A DNA stretch of 64,000 nucleotides from Chaenocephalus aceratus (GCA_023974075.1 CM043797.1:34963639-35027638); one strand, 5' to 3'; counted from the stretch's first letter, positions 1 through 12,150 are shown. A program made the numbers and translations. Notes: a model not told the origin generated them from the sequence alone.

Positions 1-2117
1 CTGCCTAAGCAGCCTAATGGCTGCCATATTGCTACTGTTTATTGGTAAACACTGATGGAAGAGTGCCCGCCTCAACAGTTGTTGATTTTGTCTCTCCGTA
101 TGGAGTATCAGCTGGGATCACAGCCACCGTGCCAGAGCGTTGTCTGCTGCTCAGTCTCCCGTCACTAAACAGATTGCTTTATTGTTTTATGAGCTCAGTG
201 ATTAGGATGTCAGTATAATGTAATGCATAAACCTTAGATTAAGCAAATCTTTGAGCAGGGAACGGCCCATCTTCCCATACATCACTACCTGTGTACTAAT
301 GTGGGAGCAGGGGAGAATTTAAATGTGTGTGTTTTGGCACAAATGTAAAGTGTGTGCGTCAGCCGCAGAGCCAGAAGGACACTACAAAGACGGCCTCAGG
401 TTTAAGATGCTTTTGGGAGGCCCGGTCCAAGATCGATTTCCTTCCATCTCTGTCTCAGTAACCCTTCTATCGATCCTTATCAAATATGTATCACGTCCTC
501 AAGCCTAGACCGCAGCTAAGAAGGAGACTTCAAACAGCAACAGCTCAAAGAGAAAGTCAAAGGAGGGCTGGGTTTCTTCTTCTTTTCTAAATGGCAAATC
601 TCAAAGCAGAGGAAAGATGTGAACATAATCATTTAAAAAAAAGTGCCGCACAACGTCCTGAAACCACGGAATATTACAAAAGCTGCAAAATACAAATGTA
701 ATCTCGTTAATTCAAAAGCTGTAACATCAAAGCTTTCACAATAACACTGAGCGAATGCTATCCTTAAGCGAGCTGTAGAAAAGACAGAGGGTTTAGTCTC
801 CTACAAAGAGCACCACACTGTGCACACAATGCACGAAACACCCCCCAACTATCTCAGCTCTAACCTCACTTCTTACTAAAAGGGTCTCGTCCTCTTCCAA
901 TTCCCCAAACCCCCTCCACACAGCACTCATATGTTGCAAATGCACAAAATGCATCCTTCAGCTCATGTTCCCATAATGCTCTGTGGCAGCAGCGTGATTA
1001 ATGCACACAACTATTGATTTTTGTTTCTTTGCTCTTTTCTTGCCCCCCCCACCTTCAAACACTTCACACTTTGCACTCACACTGTGATTTTGGTGGAAAA
1101 GAAACTCGCAATAACAGCACCTACACACACACCTACACACACTGCACAAACAATAAGCACCCCCATCTCCCTGCAGTGTGTGAGTGGACTGGGGAAAAGG
1201 GGTGCGGTGAAAGACAAGGGTCAGCATTTCACTAACTGCTGATCTGTGTAGGAGGAGGGGGGGGGGGGAGCAAAATGATAGGCTGTGTTGTTTTCATAGG
1301 GTTTCACCGCAGGATGGGTGGGATTAGTGTGCAAAAAATAAATCCACAAACACCAACTCAGACACATGCATGCAGTAGCGTATATTTGCACGCATGTTCA
1401 TGCACACGTACTGAATTGCATGCCGGGATCAAGCCCCAAGACGACCCGAGGAGAGACAGAAATCTGGAGGGAGACGGAGAATGAGAGGCGGAGATTGAGC
1501 AGAGGAAAGGTGAAGAAGGCAGAGGGAAAGGATCATGTGGCTAAATGTGACGCAGTCCCCTTGTTTACCAAAGAAAAAGCCTTCTCTCCACCTTTCAAAT
1601 CTCCTCCTTCTCAGTCTTTTGTTTCCTCACTTCCTCTCGTCTAATCTCTCCTCCTCTACATTTCCTTGCATCCTCTTTCTTCCCGAGCTCATTTCCTTCC
1701 TCTGTGCCCTCCCTTTCAAGGTTGGCCTGACTTTGGGCGTGTTGAATTTACAGCCCCGTCTCCGCCTGCCCTCACTGTCAATCTGAGTGAGAAATGGAGG
1801 CAGTGGCATGATAAATCCCCGCTGAGCAGTGATCCTGCAAACCCAACACCTACAGTAGCCTCCTTTGAAGACATCCTTAACATTCAAGCGACTGAGCTGG
1901 TGGCTGGTTAAGACTGTGATTCTATTAGCAAGCAAACTGTTTAATTAGCCTCTATAAGCACTCACAAGAACCCATGAGAGAGGAGTGAGCAGCAGAATGC
2001 AGAGGCTCTTTCATCGCTTTCATGATAAACGCACAGTTGGGAGGCGGCCGACGGGAATGGGACTGAAAATGCAACTGGAGATTTGTTTTGTTACTGATGC
2101 TGTGAGTATTGGAGGGA
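1..2117. other. dscam intron 3, left part; no gene seen
   Basis: Because dscam reads right to left and exon 3 is at 10171-10317, this stretch lies within intron 3. I see no exon, RNA gene or complete element here. It has short CA-rich runs near 1115-1150 and a G-run at about 1256-1268. The short reading frames are in low-complexity or pyrimidine-rich sequence and resemble no known protein. Confidence 0.6.
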
Positions 2118-2125
2118 CTTATTTG

Positions 2126-3311
2126 GGCACCACTCAACAATAAGACTACCCTTATAAAGGATTCATTAAGGGTTTATAATTAGGTTATTAATTAGGTTGT
2201 AAACACTTTATTAATCCTTAAGAACCATTTATAAACCAGTTCTCTCACACATCAACACAGGCTCACTATTTGGCAAGATGACTAAGCCTTATATTGGCTA
2301 CCTAGCTTACTTTTGGCGCTTTTCCACTGCAGGGCCGCGCTCAGCTTAGTACGGTATGGCTAGGTCTCGTTAGGCCTTGTTAGGCCAGGCTCACTTTATG
2401 CTGCGCTTCCATTACAGTTTAGGAACTGGGGCAGTAACTATAGTAACGCAGTGTAGGCGGAGCCGTGACGTCATCTTCAATGCGAAACACAAAACCTACA
2501 TCAGCCGTTAGCTCTTAGCACTCAGAGCTCACAGCTCCTCATATCTGTTCAGAAACTAGACAAAAGTTAAACAAGTACAAACCACAGACTGCCTGTGTCA
2601 TGGCGAATACAGTCGCTGGTTTATTTATGTCTGTAGGCCGTTGTTGTGACTGTGGACGGTCGGAGCATATACTGCGTTAGCTTAGCCGATCTCCATTCAG
2701 AAAAGACGCATTTTAAAAAGGTTTTCCGCCTGCCGTCTGTCTGCAGACTTGTCAAAGCATTAATTCATGGTTTTTACTAACCGGTATCAGTATGCTGTTA
2801 CTTCGGCATCATTTTGAAACGTGTATTACAATTAAATCACAGTCAAATATGTTCATTTTGTTGTAGTTGCCAGCGATTCTTTCTCGCTCTTTTGGAGAGC
2901 CAGAAAACTGTGAAAAAGTACCCGCTAGCCGGAACTACGCCTAGTGGAAACGCAACCAAAAACGGACCGGGCACGGCACGCTTAAACCACGCTGTAGTGG
3001 AAATGCGCCATTTGTCTTCTTCATCAGCCAGTATTCTTGGTATCTATTGTTCACTGAGTTGATTCCCCCCATCCATCTTGTTGTCTCTTGGCATCTCTTT
3101 GACCATTTATCTACCATTTCTAATAAGGCTTAGCAGTACAGATAAATGTGGGCTCACTATTTGGCAAGCAACCGGTCACAGGTGCCCTGTTTATCTCGTG
3201 TCTTATAAAAGCTTATTAATGATTTATAAAGTGTTCACAACCTAATTAATAAATGAAATACAAACTATTCGTAAACCCTTTATAAGGGTAGTCTTATTGT
3301 AAAGTGGTACC
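2126..3311. mobile_element. TIR DNA transposon 'B' copy 1, non-autonomous
   Basis: The ends are inverted copies of each other: GGCACCACT...AATAAGACTACC on the left and the complement of GGTACCACTTTACAATAAG on the right. Homology runs inward for about 200 bp. The flanks CTTATTTG (2118-2125) and GTTATTTG (3312-3319) form a 7/8 target-site duplication. A second copy at 54001-55073 has a perfect 8-bp duplication, which fixes the ends. The 8-bp TSD fits hAT, P or Merlin-type transposons; the superfamily is not resolved. No transposase is present. A second transposon sits inside it. Confidence 0.8.
2314..3010. mobile_element. Harbinger-like MITE nested inside element B
   Basis: The ends read TGGCGCTTTTCCACTGCAG and the complement of TGGCGCATTTCCACTACAG. 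The flanks are TTT on both sides (2311-2313 and 3011-3013). The copy of element B at 54001-55073 has an uninterrupted sequence at the matching place (about 54860-54885, inverted), so this is a later insertion. A 3-bp duplication and this type of end suggest a PIF/Harbinger MITE. The family name is inferred. The insert contains no coding capacity. Confidence 0.7.
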
Positions 3312-4076
3312 GTTATTTGCATAAAGCAAATTTTAAAAAACTGCATTTTCCACGCAGCAGGAAATTGACTGGGGCGCTGTGCCAAGAAGGTTATGCAATG
3401 AGATGAGATGAGAAGAGAGGAACGAAGGCCGATAGTCAAGGCCAGTGGAGGAGGATGGAAAGGAGAGGAGGATGGAGAGAAGAAGAGTAAATGAACTTCA
3501 GAAGGAAATAAAGCAAAAGGTGAGGAGAAGTGTAGAGAAGAGGAGGCTCGCACTCATCTCTCTGCATTGTTTGTAAATGTAAATGCAACAACATTACAGT
3601 CTGTACAAAACATATACACCACCTTCATATCGGATCATTATGCAACAACTTCATGATATGATGTATTCGAAACACTAAAACAACTGTTCATTAATAAAAT
3701 ACACGGAGATGTGTGTTTTCGGCAGAACGCACACTCAAATACCAGACAAATCAAAGCATTGGCGCAAAAACATATAACAAAATGTAAAGCAAGTTGTTAT
3801 GGCAAAGAGACGATTGACAAATCTCTATAGTAGTAGAAATGATTTAGTCGAACCCAAAGAGACCCAATTATCAATATTTTCAGGTTCATATTAGTCTTTA
3901 GTGTCTCCACTGTGACATGTCTCCATGTTTAATGTTCAATAAAGCCTTTATTTTTCTCATACTGCCTGTGCTGCAGCACCTCTTTTCACCCTCTGTCTGA
4001 AACCAGAGCTCAGTCTGCTCTGATTGGTTAGCTGGCCGGCTCTGTTGTGATTGGTCAACAGCTTAGAGAGGTCCAG

Positions 4077-4337
4077 AAAGCTTACACATCGTCCGGCACA
4101 GACTGAAAACTCATCTCTTTCGACTCCACTTCGAGTGATAGAATGACTAACAAAGCACTTATATACTAACAAAGGACTGGCTTATCTAAAGCCAGTTGAG
4201 TAGCACTTGAAATGTTTTGGCTCTATAAAACATGATTCATGATTCTGTTTTCTTCAAGTTTGTATCTTCTTGGTCGAATGCACTTATTGTAAGTCGCTTT
4301 GGATACAAGCGTCAGCTAAATGCAATGTAATGTAATG
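4077..4337 (+). mobile_element. L2-type LINE 3' end, inserted in MITE D
   Basis: A 5'-truncated LINE 3' end in plus orientation. It includes the remnant of the reverse-transcriptase C-terminus (CTGAAAACTCATCTCTTTCG, matching the LKTHLFR region of the copy at 42705-43277). It ends in the tail TAAGTCGCTTTGGATACAAG followed by a short TAATG repeat. TCCAG at 4072-4076 and 4338-4342 is a plausible target-site duplication, and neighbouring D-family copies show the uninterrupted site. Confidence 0.7.
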
Positions 4338-4452
4338 TCCAGCCCTTTAGCCTATGATGTACAATATGTTGGGAGTGCTAGCCAATAGCAGCACAAGTGT
4401 TACATCACTATGTTCCAGGAGTAAACAAACAAGGCCATGTATATGCACAAAA

Positions 4453-4722
4453 GGTTCAAGGTTCTTTATTTGTCAAACGAACATAGCTACAGTGTAGTTA
4501 TCTAGATGAAAATCTTGTGTCACGGGCTTCTCCAACAGTGCAACACAAAACACAGAAACAGACAAATATAGTGCAAGTAAATAGTAAATAGCAAATAGTA
4601 AATACAAGAAGAAAATAGTTTAAAATAGTGCAATAAGAGTCTATATGCAAGTTGTTGAAATATGATATATTAGGTAAATAGATAAATAATTTTTAAGTAG
4701 CAGCCAGATGAATATTGTGAAC
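4453..4722 (-). mobile_element. LINE-type 3' tail, second insertion in MITE D
   Basis: The sequence from GGTTCAAGGTTCTTTATTTG to the GTGAAC before the D-family block CCTATATA is absent from the other D copies. Its left edge reads like the reverse complement of a LINE 3' end (AATAAAGAACCTTG). AT-rich short tandem runs (AAATAGTAAATAG) follow. Family assignment is tentative. Confidence 0.45.
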
Positions 4723-5729
4723 CTATATAAAAAAAAACTATACAACACACTACAGGAAAAGGGAAAACCAAAACAACTTAAATGACATAATCAAGATTAT
4801 TATTCAGATTAAGAAAATGTGTTTCTTGTTGAATTATGACTAACACCTATCCCCTTTATTAACCTAAACAAAAGCGTGTTTAGTCAACTAAGTACCATGC
4901 CGCTTTCACTTTTGCCACTAATTCTGTGGTATCGTTCCATCATTAATTTCAATGGTATTGGTACTGCTCTCCAAAATGTGCACATGATTTGAATAGATGC
5001 AAATGTTAACACAGCTCTGGGAGTGTGTGTATCCTTTGCTACAGAGATGATGATGCTGCTTCTTCATTCGTGGAAGGTGAGAAAAGTCAATAAGAACTCA
5101 GTGTGTGGGAGATGTACACACAATTGTACATGCAGGTTCGGATAGAAATCATCTGCAGGGTTGATATATTACAACTAACACTGCACATTAGGGACTCGAA
5201 CATTTTACATATTGCTGTATGTAGACAGACAGACAAGAGAGCAAGTCTCAGTCACGATATGTTGTTTGCAGCTCATTCAATATCCAAGCACTGGTTGTTG
5301 TTGTTGAAGCTCTTCTCTTCTCATCACGTTGCACATATCGTGAATGATGAGACAAAAGGTAGAAAAAAACACAAAAAGATACACCATCCCAGGCTGAGCC
5401 AAGCCTTTTCAAAACATACTCGAAACACGTAAAGAAGAGCTACAAGCGAGTGACAACACACATGCATTCATATAAAGGTCCACCGTGTAAAATCCACACA
5501 GTAGGACACATCTGCTCGCCTCCCTTTCTTTGTCTCTTTCATGTCTCTATTAGCTCTGTCAATTGTTTATCAAAAGCAGCGAGAAGGCGTTCGCGGCCGG
5601 GCGTTTGAAAGGTCCGTCGCTGAGAGACACGTTTTAAAATGCATGACGGGTTAATGGTATGTTAGTGGCCACATTAGGACCCAGTGAGCGCACGTCGTGC
5701 TCATTCACATTGAAAACAGGCCGCTTCAA

Positions 5730-5960
5730 ATGACTACTAAGCAGTCCTCGATCTGAGAGGTCATTCATATTGTAATTAACTTTTCAATCACAGTTGATTA
5801 ATTAAGACAAGCCCTGATCTGTAATTAGGCATCTATTTTTTACCCTAATGTGAATCAGTGGCTTTGCAAAGATATCAGGAGCCAGTTTCCTCTCGACATT
5901 ATTGATCTTAAAAAGCACATTTATACGTGATGATACTAAACAAGCCGACATAATGAGTAG
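5730..5960. promoter_or_regulatory. candidate conserved non-coding element in dscam intron 3
   Basis: A non-repetitive AT-rich stretch with three homeodomain-type TAATTA cores within about 60 bp (GTAATTAAC, TTAATTAAG, GTAATTAGG), plus CTTTGCAAAG. It resembles no transposon copy elsewhere in the window. Vertebrate neuronal genes with large introns often carry such enhancers. Conservation cannot be tested from one sequence, so this is a candidate only. Confidence 0.25.
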
Positions 5961-6127
5961 CGATCAACCAGGTTTGGGACGGTAACTTTAAAGGAACAAA
6001 CAATATGCTCTTTTTAGGTTTTTACTAACACTAATCCTGACAGTAATCCCGAATTTTAAGAAATGGTAATCAGATTAATATTTATGCAACAATGAGGAAA
6101 TACAGTTAAAATAAATGTCTATCCTGA

Positions 6128-6503
6128 TTAAAGGCGGGGTAGGTAATTCACTTCAGAAACACGTTTAGTTATATTCCATGGAATGCTCTTAACATCCTGA
6201 TAGCAATGAATATATTAAATGCTTTGCCAATAAATACATTAAAAAAATATCACCTGTGGAAGCCGTGGCGCTGTAAAAAGCACGACCAATCATCTGAGCC
6301 GGCTAAAGTAACTGGATGGCCTACCTGCCTGTCAGCCTTCCATCTGTGCACAAACTTATCTCGTGCCCTCATTGGTCATGTGCGCGCTCGTGTGTGTTGG
6401 AGGAGGGGCTCTGTGAGGAAGGGGCAGATTTTTTCCGGTTGTGTACTTTCAAATTCTAGCACACTCGAGCTGGTTTCTCCATTCTTACCTACGCTACCTT
6501 TAA
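6128..6503 (+). mobile_element. TTAA-flanked MITE family C, copy 1
   Basis: Bounded by TTAA (6128-6131 and 6500-6503), with inner ends AAAGGCGGGGTAGGTAA and TACCTACGCTACCTTTAA that are imperfect inverted repeats. Copies at 26036-26454, 26455-26840 and 36592-36984 share the whole body. The TTAA site and size of about 380 bp suggest a piggyBac- or Kolobok-type MITE. The frame encoding a TGWPTCLSAFHLCTNLS-like peptide is repeated in each copy and is not a gene. Confidence 0.8.
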
Positions 6504-6919
6504 GTTACATGTAATCCATTACTCCAAGCCTGTGATCAACGCTATAGAGGTTTTGAGGTCTGTAAACTGGACTTTCATAAACATTTCCTTAAAAACCAAG
6601 TGACATTTTCCGTCTAAGTTGTCCAGGAAAACAGTCCCGGTGTTGAGAAATATCTCGATTGCTCTTCCTCACATTCGGATGCACGATGCGAAGGTAGAGA
6701 AGTGCGTTTGATGTTACCGTTCTCAACAAAAAACCTGAGATTAATAATTCAGTGCGGCTGTTGGATAGCTTTACTTTGTGTCCACTGAGACCAAGTCTTC
6801 TTTCATGAGAAATTGAAAAAAGAAAAAAGGGGGAGTGGAAGAAGCAGTCGGGAAACAACAAGGCTGGGTCAAACTGCACCCAGTTGCCATCGTCATGTCG
6901 ATATCCTTATGGCCTGTCG

Positions 6920-6923
<4 letters not shown>

Positions 6924-6988
<65 letters not shown>
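6924..6988. repeat. (CA)n microsatellite
   Basis: An uninterrupted run of about 32 CA repeats. The cysteine/valine and histidine/threonine reading frames across it are artefacts. Confidence 0.98.
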
Positions 6989-6990
<2 letters not shown>

Positions 6991-7413
6991 TCTGCTCACC
7001 CTCGCTCCTAGCGTAAACATACCCTCTCCATAACAGTGCGAGGTGAAGCTGCTCATGCATCAGAATCGACCATGAAATATTTATCACGGAGCAGCAGTGA
7101 TTTTGACAGTGTGCTCATGCTTTTGACAGCACTCGCCTGCTGCAATACGTATTGGAGTAAACACGGACAATCCAATATCGTTGTTCTGTTGAATGCTCGC
7201 GAAAGAACTTGAAAGAAAGCCAGGCGTACAATATCATCTATCAACCAGCCCGTCAGACTTGCTGTAGAAATTAAATAAATAAAAAGTTACTGATAATTGT
7301 CAATTTAGGAAGTGATACATGCAAAGAGAGCCTATACTCTTTTTTTATTTTAGTAATTAGGTTTAAATAAGTTAGTAAAGACAAAATTAAGAAGTATAGT
7401 ATATGTGTCTTTA

Positions 7414-7862
7414 TGAAGGAGGACGTCATTTTGAAGTTCATATGTATATTAAGTGCCTCTACTGGGACATGTCTCCATGCTTTAATGTTCAAAAAGCTCT
7501 TTATTTTTCTCATACTGCCTGCACCTCTTTTCACCCTCTGTGTGAAAAGAGTCTGCTCTGATTGGTCAGCTGGCCGACCCTGTTGTGATTGGTCAACAAC
7601 TTAGAGATGTCCTGCCCCCTAGCCTATCACGTACATTGTGTTGGAGCGCTAGCCAATAGAAGCACAAGTGTTGCGTAGTGATGTTACGAGTAAACAAAGG
7701 AGTCCAATTCAAGGTGTTTCAGGCAGTGGGGGGGGGGGGGGGGGAGTGTGTGGGAAATAAACTCCCTCTGTAGGTAACACAGGGATTTGTTACATGCACT
7801 AAAACCTATAGAAGACTACAGGAAAGGGAAAACCCCAAAAAGCATAATAGGGCCTCTTTAAC
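7414..7862 (+). mobile_element. MITE family D, copy 2
   Basis: Carries the family D blocks (GGGACATGTCTCCATG, CACCTCTTTTCACCCTC, CTGATTGGTCAGCTGGCCG, AAACAAAGGAGTCCAAT, CTACAGGAAAGGGAAAAC) and ends at GGGCCTCTTTAA. A run of about 16 G interrupts it near 7729-7744. Non-coding. Confidence 0.7.
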
Positions 7863-8050
7863 AAATTATTGGCAATGATTGTATGAATCCAAATTCATTC
7901 ATACGTGCAAAGATGATCGATACTTTTCTAATTCCTTAATTTATTATATTTTTAATAGATTAGTCAAGACAAAATAAGGAAAGTACTGTATTATACACCA
8001 TGTGTGTCTTTTTAATTCAGGCCAACAGATGTCTACTAAAGACACAGATG

Positions 8051-8847
8051 TTAAAGGTGACATGTCATGCTTTTCTGGTTATTACCCGTCCCCTTGTGTG
8101 TTATGAAGGTTTTTATGCATGTAAACGGTCTGCAGAGTCAAAACCCTCAAAGTACACCATGTAGGGAGTAAAACTCTAACACAGAGAAGAACTCCCCAAC
8201 ACGCCTCGTTGGAGATACGTCACTGTCCATTTGATTCTTCCGGGTACATCATGATGTCATGTCGTCCCCGGAATGAAATGGACCAATCCGTGGAGCCGTT
8301 ACGTTACGTCCGCGGAGCCGTTACGTTAAGCCCCCGCTGATTGGTCCAAATTGACCAATCCACGGACTTCCTCACACACTCAGTGCAGGCAGCTCTGCTG
8401 ATCTCTCCTCCCTGGCTGCAGGCTGATAACAGACAGTTGGGATCGTGGAGAAAGTCTCTCTGCAGACCCATTCTCACAGCGTTTACCAACCTTTTTCTTA
8501 CTCAATATCAAGCCACCCTTATTGTTTTTACTTCGGCTGAGACTGTGTGTGTGCTCAGGGTGAGTTTGGCTGTGTTTCGCTGTGTATCGGTAAACAAGAA
8601 AATCACACTTCCACGAAGCTCAGCGCGATTCACAACGTCCCGACCAATCAGAGCACACTGTGCTCACAGGGAGGGGGGGGCAAGAGCTGCAACGAGCCGT
8701 TCAGTGGAGAGAGTGAATACACATACTTTACAGAGATGCTGTACGAAACCAATGTGAGTTTGGAACGTTGAACAATGTAAATCTATTCTAGTAGACCTCA
8801 ACAATGGAATTATGATCAGTGGAAATGGCCATGACATGTGACCTTCA
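8051..8847. mobile_element. TIR MITE family I
   Basis: Ends are TTAAAGGTGACATGTCATG on the left and the complement, CATGACATGTGACCTTC, on the right, giving a terminal inverted repeat of about 16 bp. The body is GC-richer than its surroundings. It includes a 75-bp block (8461-8536) shared with the terminal repeats of the element at 20041-23325. The plus-strand frame of about 138 codons inside it resembles no known protein. Confidence 0.6.
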
Positions 8848-9859
8848 AAACATTTCATCCCCATAATGGACACTTTTTTTTTTCCAGCCGCAGATGAGAT
8901 AAACATCATCTCTGAGTCTTGTCTACATGATTCATTTCATTTACAGAACATAATCATATCTGCATGCTGCATATTTGCCCGCTCTCCGTGACATTAGGCG
9001 ATGTCTTCCACCGGCAGCTCGCAGCGAGTAACTGGAGTAACCTCAAGTAAATAAGTCGCTGGCATGGATCAGAAGACACGTCTTCACGCTTGAGCACACA
9101 CATTTAAAATGCCACCAAAACACCGTCCCAGATTCTGCCCTCAGTCAAATGACATCAAGTGCTCACTTACAGGTCCCTGAACGCCCCAGTATGAAGCGAA
9201 ATCAGTCAGCGGGCAGTACATGGAGCAATCAAGAGATAAGCATCCCATTTAACGCGAGTAAAAAATCCAACCCGCAGAACGTGGCGGTGTGTCTCGCGTT
9301 ATCCTGCTGCGCCGCTGGATTCACACAAGAAGGGTATAACTAGGTCAATGACGCTGTGTAAACTGTTTCACTTTACCCCGTGCTGGACTCAAAATGGAGT
9401 TGGCTGAGGTGAAGGAGTGTGTGTAGGAGAGAGAAGCTCAGTGATTCAATGTGACAGTTATCAGCGTCCTCTGGCTGGTGAGAGGACTGTGCTGCAGAGC
9501 CCCGTAACGCTTAGACTACGGCAGGTAAGGAGATGACTCACAGAGAAACAGAACATGGTGTCCAAAGAGCGAGGAGCAGGAGTGGGATAAAAAACAACGA
9601 GAAAATAAAAAGCAAAACACCTTTCCCTCCGTGAAACATAAGAATACCTTCTGCTTTGTAATTTTACCATTACCACCTTTTTGTCACTGGATTTATTTAA
9701 GGCAGTTCAACCTCTCTTAAACTACCCACTTAAACTGTCCATAAAGCATTAGCTGTCTTGGGCATTTAATACATATTTATTTGGAGTTCTGACAACTAAA
9801 TAAAAATAAAAAAATCTCACCAATGGCTGCTTTCTGACTCTCTTGTAACAGAGGAATTG

Positions 9860-10115
9860 TCAGTGGTGGAAAAAGTATTCCGATTCTATGCGTGAGTGAG
9901 AGTACTAATACCACACTGTAAAAATACTCAATTTCAAGCAAAACAACTGCATCGAGTAAAAGTATTAAGAACTACAGTAATAGGAGAAGGTATTCAATTA
10001 TTTAGATTGGATTCATATTCATCCTGTTAACCCAAATACAGAGGAATAAATAGTAAAAGATTGGCTTCCAGAGTACAAGTATAAAGTAGCAACATGGAAA
10101 TACTCAAGTTTCCAG
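9860..10115. repeat. fragments of a CAGTGGTGGA-type repeat next to exon 3
   Basis: CAGTGGTGGAAAAAGTATTC at 9862 and the stretch GAGTACAAGTATAAAGTAGC near 10072 match repeats seen at 48487, 56522, 57286 and 57808 (tracts of AAGTACTTAAGTAC). They are degenerate pieces of a common fish non-autonomous DNA-transposon family lying within 60 bp of the 3' splice-donor side of dscam exon 3. Confidence 0.4.
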
Positions 10116-10170
10116 ATTGTGAAAAGTTCTGTTATCTTCCGAATAAATAATTTAGATATATTTGTCTTAC

Positions 10171-10317
10171 CTGAGTTGAGTGAAACGGTGTCTTTCTCCC
10201 ATGATACAACATTGACGTAGGCCTCAACAGAAGCAGGGATAATGCACTTGAAGACGGCTACACTGCCTCTCATGGCCTTCTGGTCGGCCACTCGGACTGT
10301 GTAGGGTTCCCGTGATA
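10171..10317 (-). CDS. dscam: dscam exon 3 (first half of Ig2)
   Basis: A 147-bp exon with acceptor TTCCCTAG at its 5' side and donor GTAAGACAAA (10170-10161). Phase-1 boundaries on both sides keep the frame with exon 2. It encodes residues 121-169, including [20 protein letters not shown] and [20 protein letters not shown]. Cys145 and Trp160 are the first cysteine and core tryptophan of Ig2; the partner cysteine would lie in exon 4, outside the window. DSCAM is a neuronal type I membrane adhesion receptor with ten Ig and six fibronectin domains, acting in self-avoidance, axon guidance and synapse targeting. The wording is closer to DSCAM than to DSCAML1. I cannot decide between teleost dscama and dscamb. 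Confidence 0.95.
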
Positions 10318-11039
10318 CTAGGGAACAAAAACAGAAACATAAATATATTTCTCATTCATAAGAGAACATTACTGTATACATTGTTTACCATTTTTGCTGC
10401 AGGTACGTGAAGCCTGTAACTACAAACCTCACAACCAACCACACAACCTGAAGTTTATGCTTTTCTTTGTTTAACATCATACATACAGACACATTTTTAA
10501 CCAAATGTATCGATTGAGTGACGGAATCTTGTTGAATATGGTGATTGGTAATTGTGTGTTGTGTTATCACCTGCCTATGTGGGTGTGCCTGGTTCATTGG
10601 ACTGTGCCATTTTCCTAAAACTTGAGGGGTGTTTAAAGAAGCCACTTCACCTAAGCGACACCCATATTTTAGAAGGGAAGAGTCTTTTCTCCCCTGCACT
10701 CAACTATGGTTTGGCCAGCATTGTTATAACTTCCTGCAGTGTGGAGAGGAAGGCCATGTCAGGAGGAGGAATCAGCTGAGCATGTAGTACTGAGACGTAG
10801 AAGGTATGTAACACATAGAGAGAACAATGTAAGGAGTTAGGACAAGTTAGTTTAACAATACTACTTGTTTTTTTGGATAAAACGATACGATGTTATACTG
10901 GAAGAAGAAAAAATAACTACTTTTATTGAAATTAGAGGTAAGAATCAAATGATATCAACATTTTTAAAAGGTTTTTCTGTTGAAGCCAAATAGGCAAGAG
11001 TCAAACAGGTGAGCAGATATAAAAAAAGGATGTGTATCA

Positions 11040-11292
11040 CACTGTGCAATAAATACAAGTAAATATACCATCGTCTGGCAGCTGCTCCATTACTATCTAC
11101 TTGTTTCTATTCACTTTTATAATGCTGTTGCTTTTTATTCAGGGAATATGTGATTATTATGAGGTGTTACTGTACATACTGTACATTTGCCTCTTTACTT
11201 AATACTGTAATATTTTTGCCTTTATCAGAATTGTCTCCTGCTGTAACAATGTCAATATCCCCTCTGTGGGACGAATAAAGGTAATTCTGATT
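11040..11292 (+). mobile_element. LINE 3' tail with TTCTGA repeat
   Basis: Ends in CCCTCTGTGGGACGAATAAA followed by GGTAATTCTGATTCTGA. This 'GGGACGAATAAAGG + TTCTGATTCTGA' ending is typical of 3' ends of fish non-LTR retrotransposons. A second copy ends at about 12150 (GCAGGACGAATAAAGGATTTC). Only the 3' untranslated part is present. The exact LINE clade is not resolved. Confidence 0.6.
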
Positions 11293-11767
11293 CTGACTAA
11301 GCAATATTATCTCTGTGGCAGTCAAGAGGTAACTGTAATGTGTCCAAGAAATCTTTAAAATGCTCTGGAAAAATGTCAATCTATATTTTCAATCTGCTGA
11401 GAAAAAGTCCATACAAGTAGTGACTGAGTGGACTTTGTGGTGGGAATAAGCAAATTAAATAAACACAAATTATTACAATGTCTCTGACCAACTGTAACGG
11501 TTTGATATTTTTAACATAGTACTCTCAGCCGACCTCCCTAAAGCAGTGAGATATCCATCCATCAGACTCAGGTCAGTTAATTAAAGCCACGCTTTAAATG
11601 CTTTGAGCTTTTGCTCTTTGTCAAAGAAACATGACAGGGTTATTATAAGATTCTGGAAACCTGCACTTAATTAATTTGGACTACACACATTTATCAATCC
11701 CATGAACAAGTATTTTAAGTGATTGATTTTTGCACTGTATTCATACAAAAGCCATCATGACTAAAAC

Positions 11768-11770
<3 letters not shown>

Positions 11771-11821
<51 letters not shown>
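11771..11821. repeat. (TA)n microsatellite
   Basis: About 25 TA repeats in dscam intron 2. The alternating Tyr/Ile frame across it is an artefact. Confidence 0.97.
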
Positions 11822-11822
<1 letters not shown>

Positions 11823-11989
11823 TGGTATTTTAGTCGCAACATTAAAAGTATGGCTCACAGAACTGATTGTAACACTGCACTTTGCCAGAAATCAATACAT
11901 TGTACGTTTTCTAGATTTTGATCAGATCTAGCAAACTTAAGTCTCTCAACTCGCAAAAGGAAGTACATCTTGAGTGTTGTTTCTATTAC

Positions 11990-12150
11990 ATTTACATTGT
12001 TTGTATGGAAAAGAAGCATGGCAATACCGTGTTTAGTTATCTGTGTGCTTGCTTTTATATTTAATATATGTCTACTATTTTGCCTTTTCTCTGTTTCGCT
12101 GTAAATGTCCCCGCTGCAGGACGAATAAAGGATTTCTGATTCTGATTGAT
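11990..12150 (+). mobile_element. LINE 3' tail, second copy
   Basis: Shares the ending GCAGGACGAATAAAGG plus TTCTGATTCTGATT with the copy at 11040-11292. It ends about 130 bp from dscam exon 2. Non-coding fragment. Confidence 0.55.

Larger units (their letters stand above)
3868..4790 (+). mobile_element. MITE family D, copy 1, with two LINE-tail insertions
   Basis: This is one of about eight copies in the window of a MITE with diagnostic blocks such as GACATGTCTCCATG, CACCTCTTTTCACCCTCTG, CTGATTGGTTAGCTGGCCGG and CACTACAGGAAAGGGAAAAC. The intact copy at 51292-51591 is bounded by TTAA on both sides. Here the element is split by a plus-strand LINE tail (4077-4337) and a minus-strand LINE-type tail (about 4453-4722). 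Non-coding. Confidence 0.65.

Noticed and set aside
6206..6514. Frame with TGWPTCLSAFHLCTNLSRAL, also seen at 26 kb and 36.8 kb
   Set aside because: Repeated because it lies inside MITE family C copies; disrupted differently in each copy, so not a gene family.
8341..8757. Plus-strand frame of 138 codons
   Set aside because: Lies wholly within the non-coding MITE I; no protein similarity visible.
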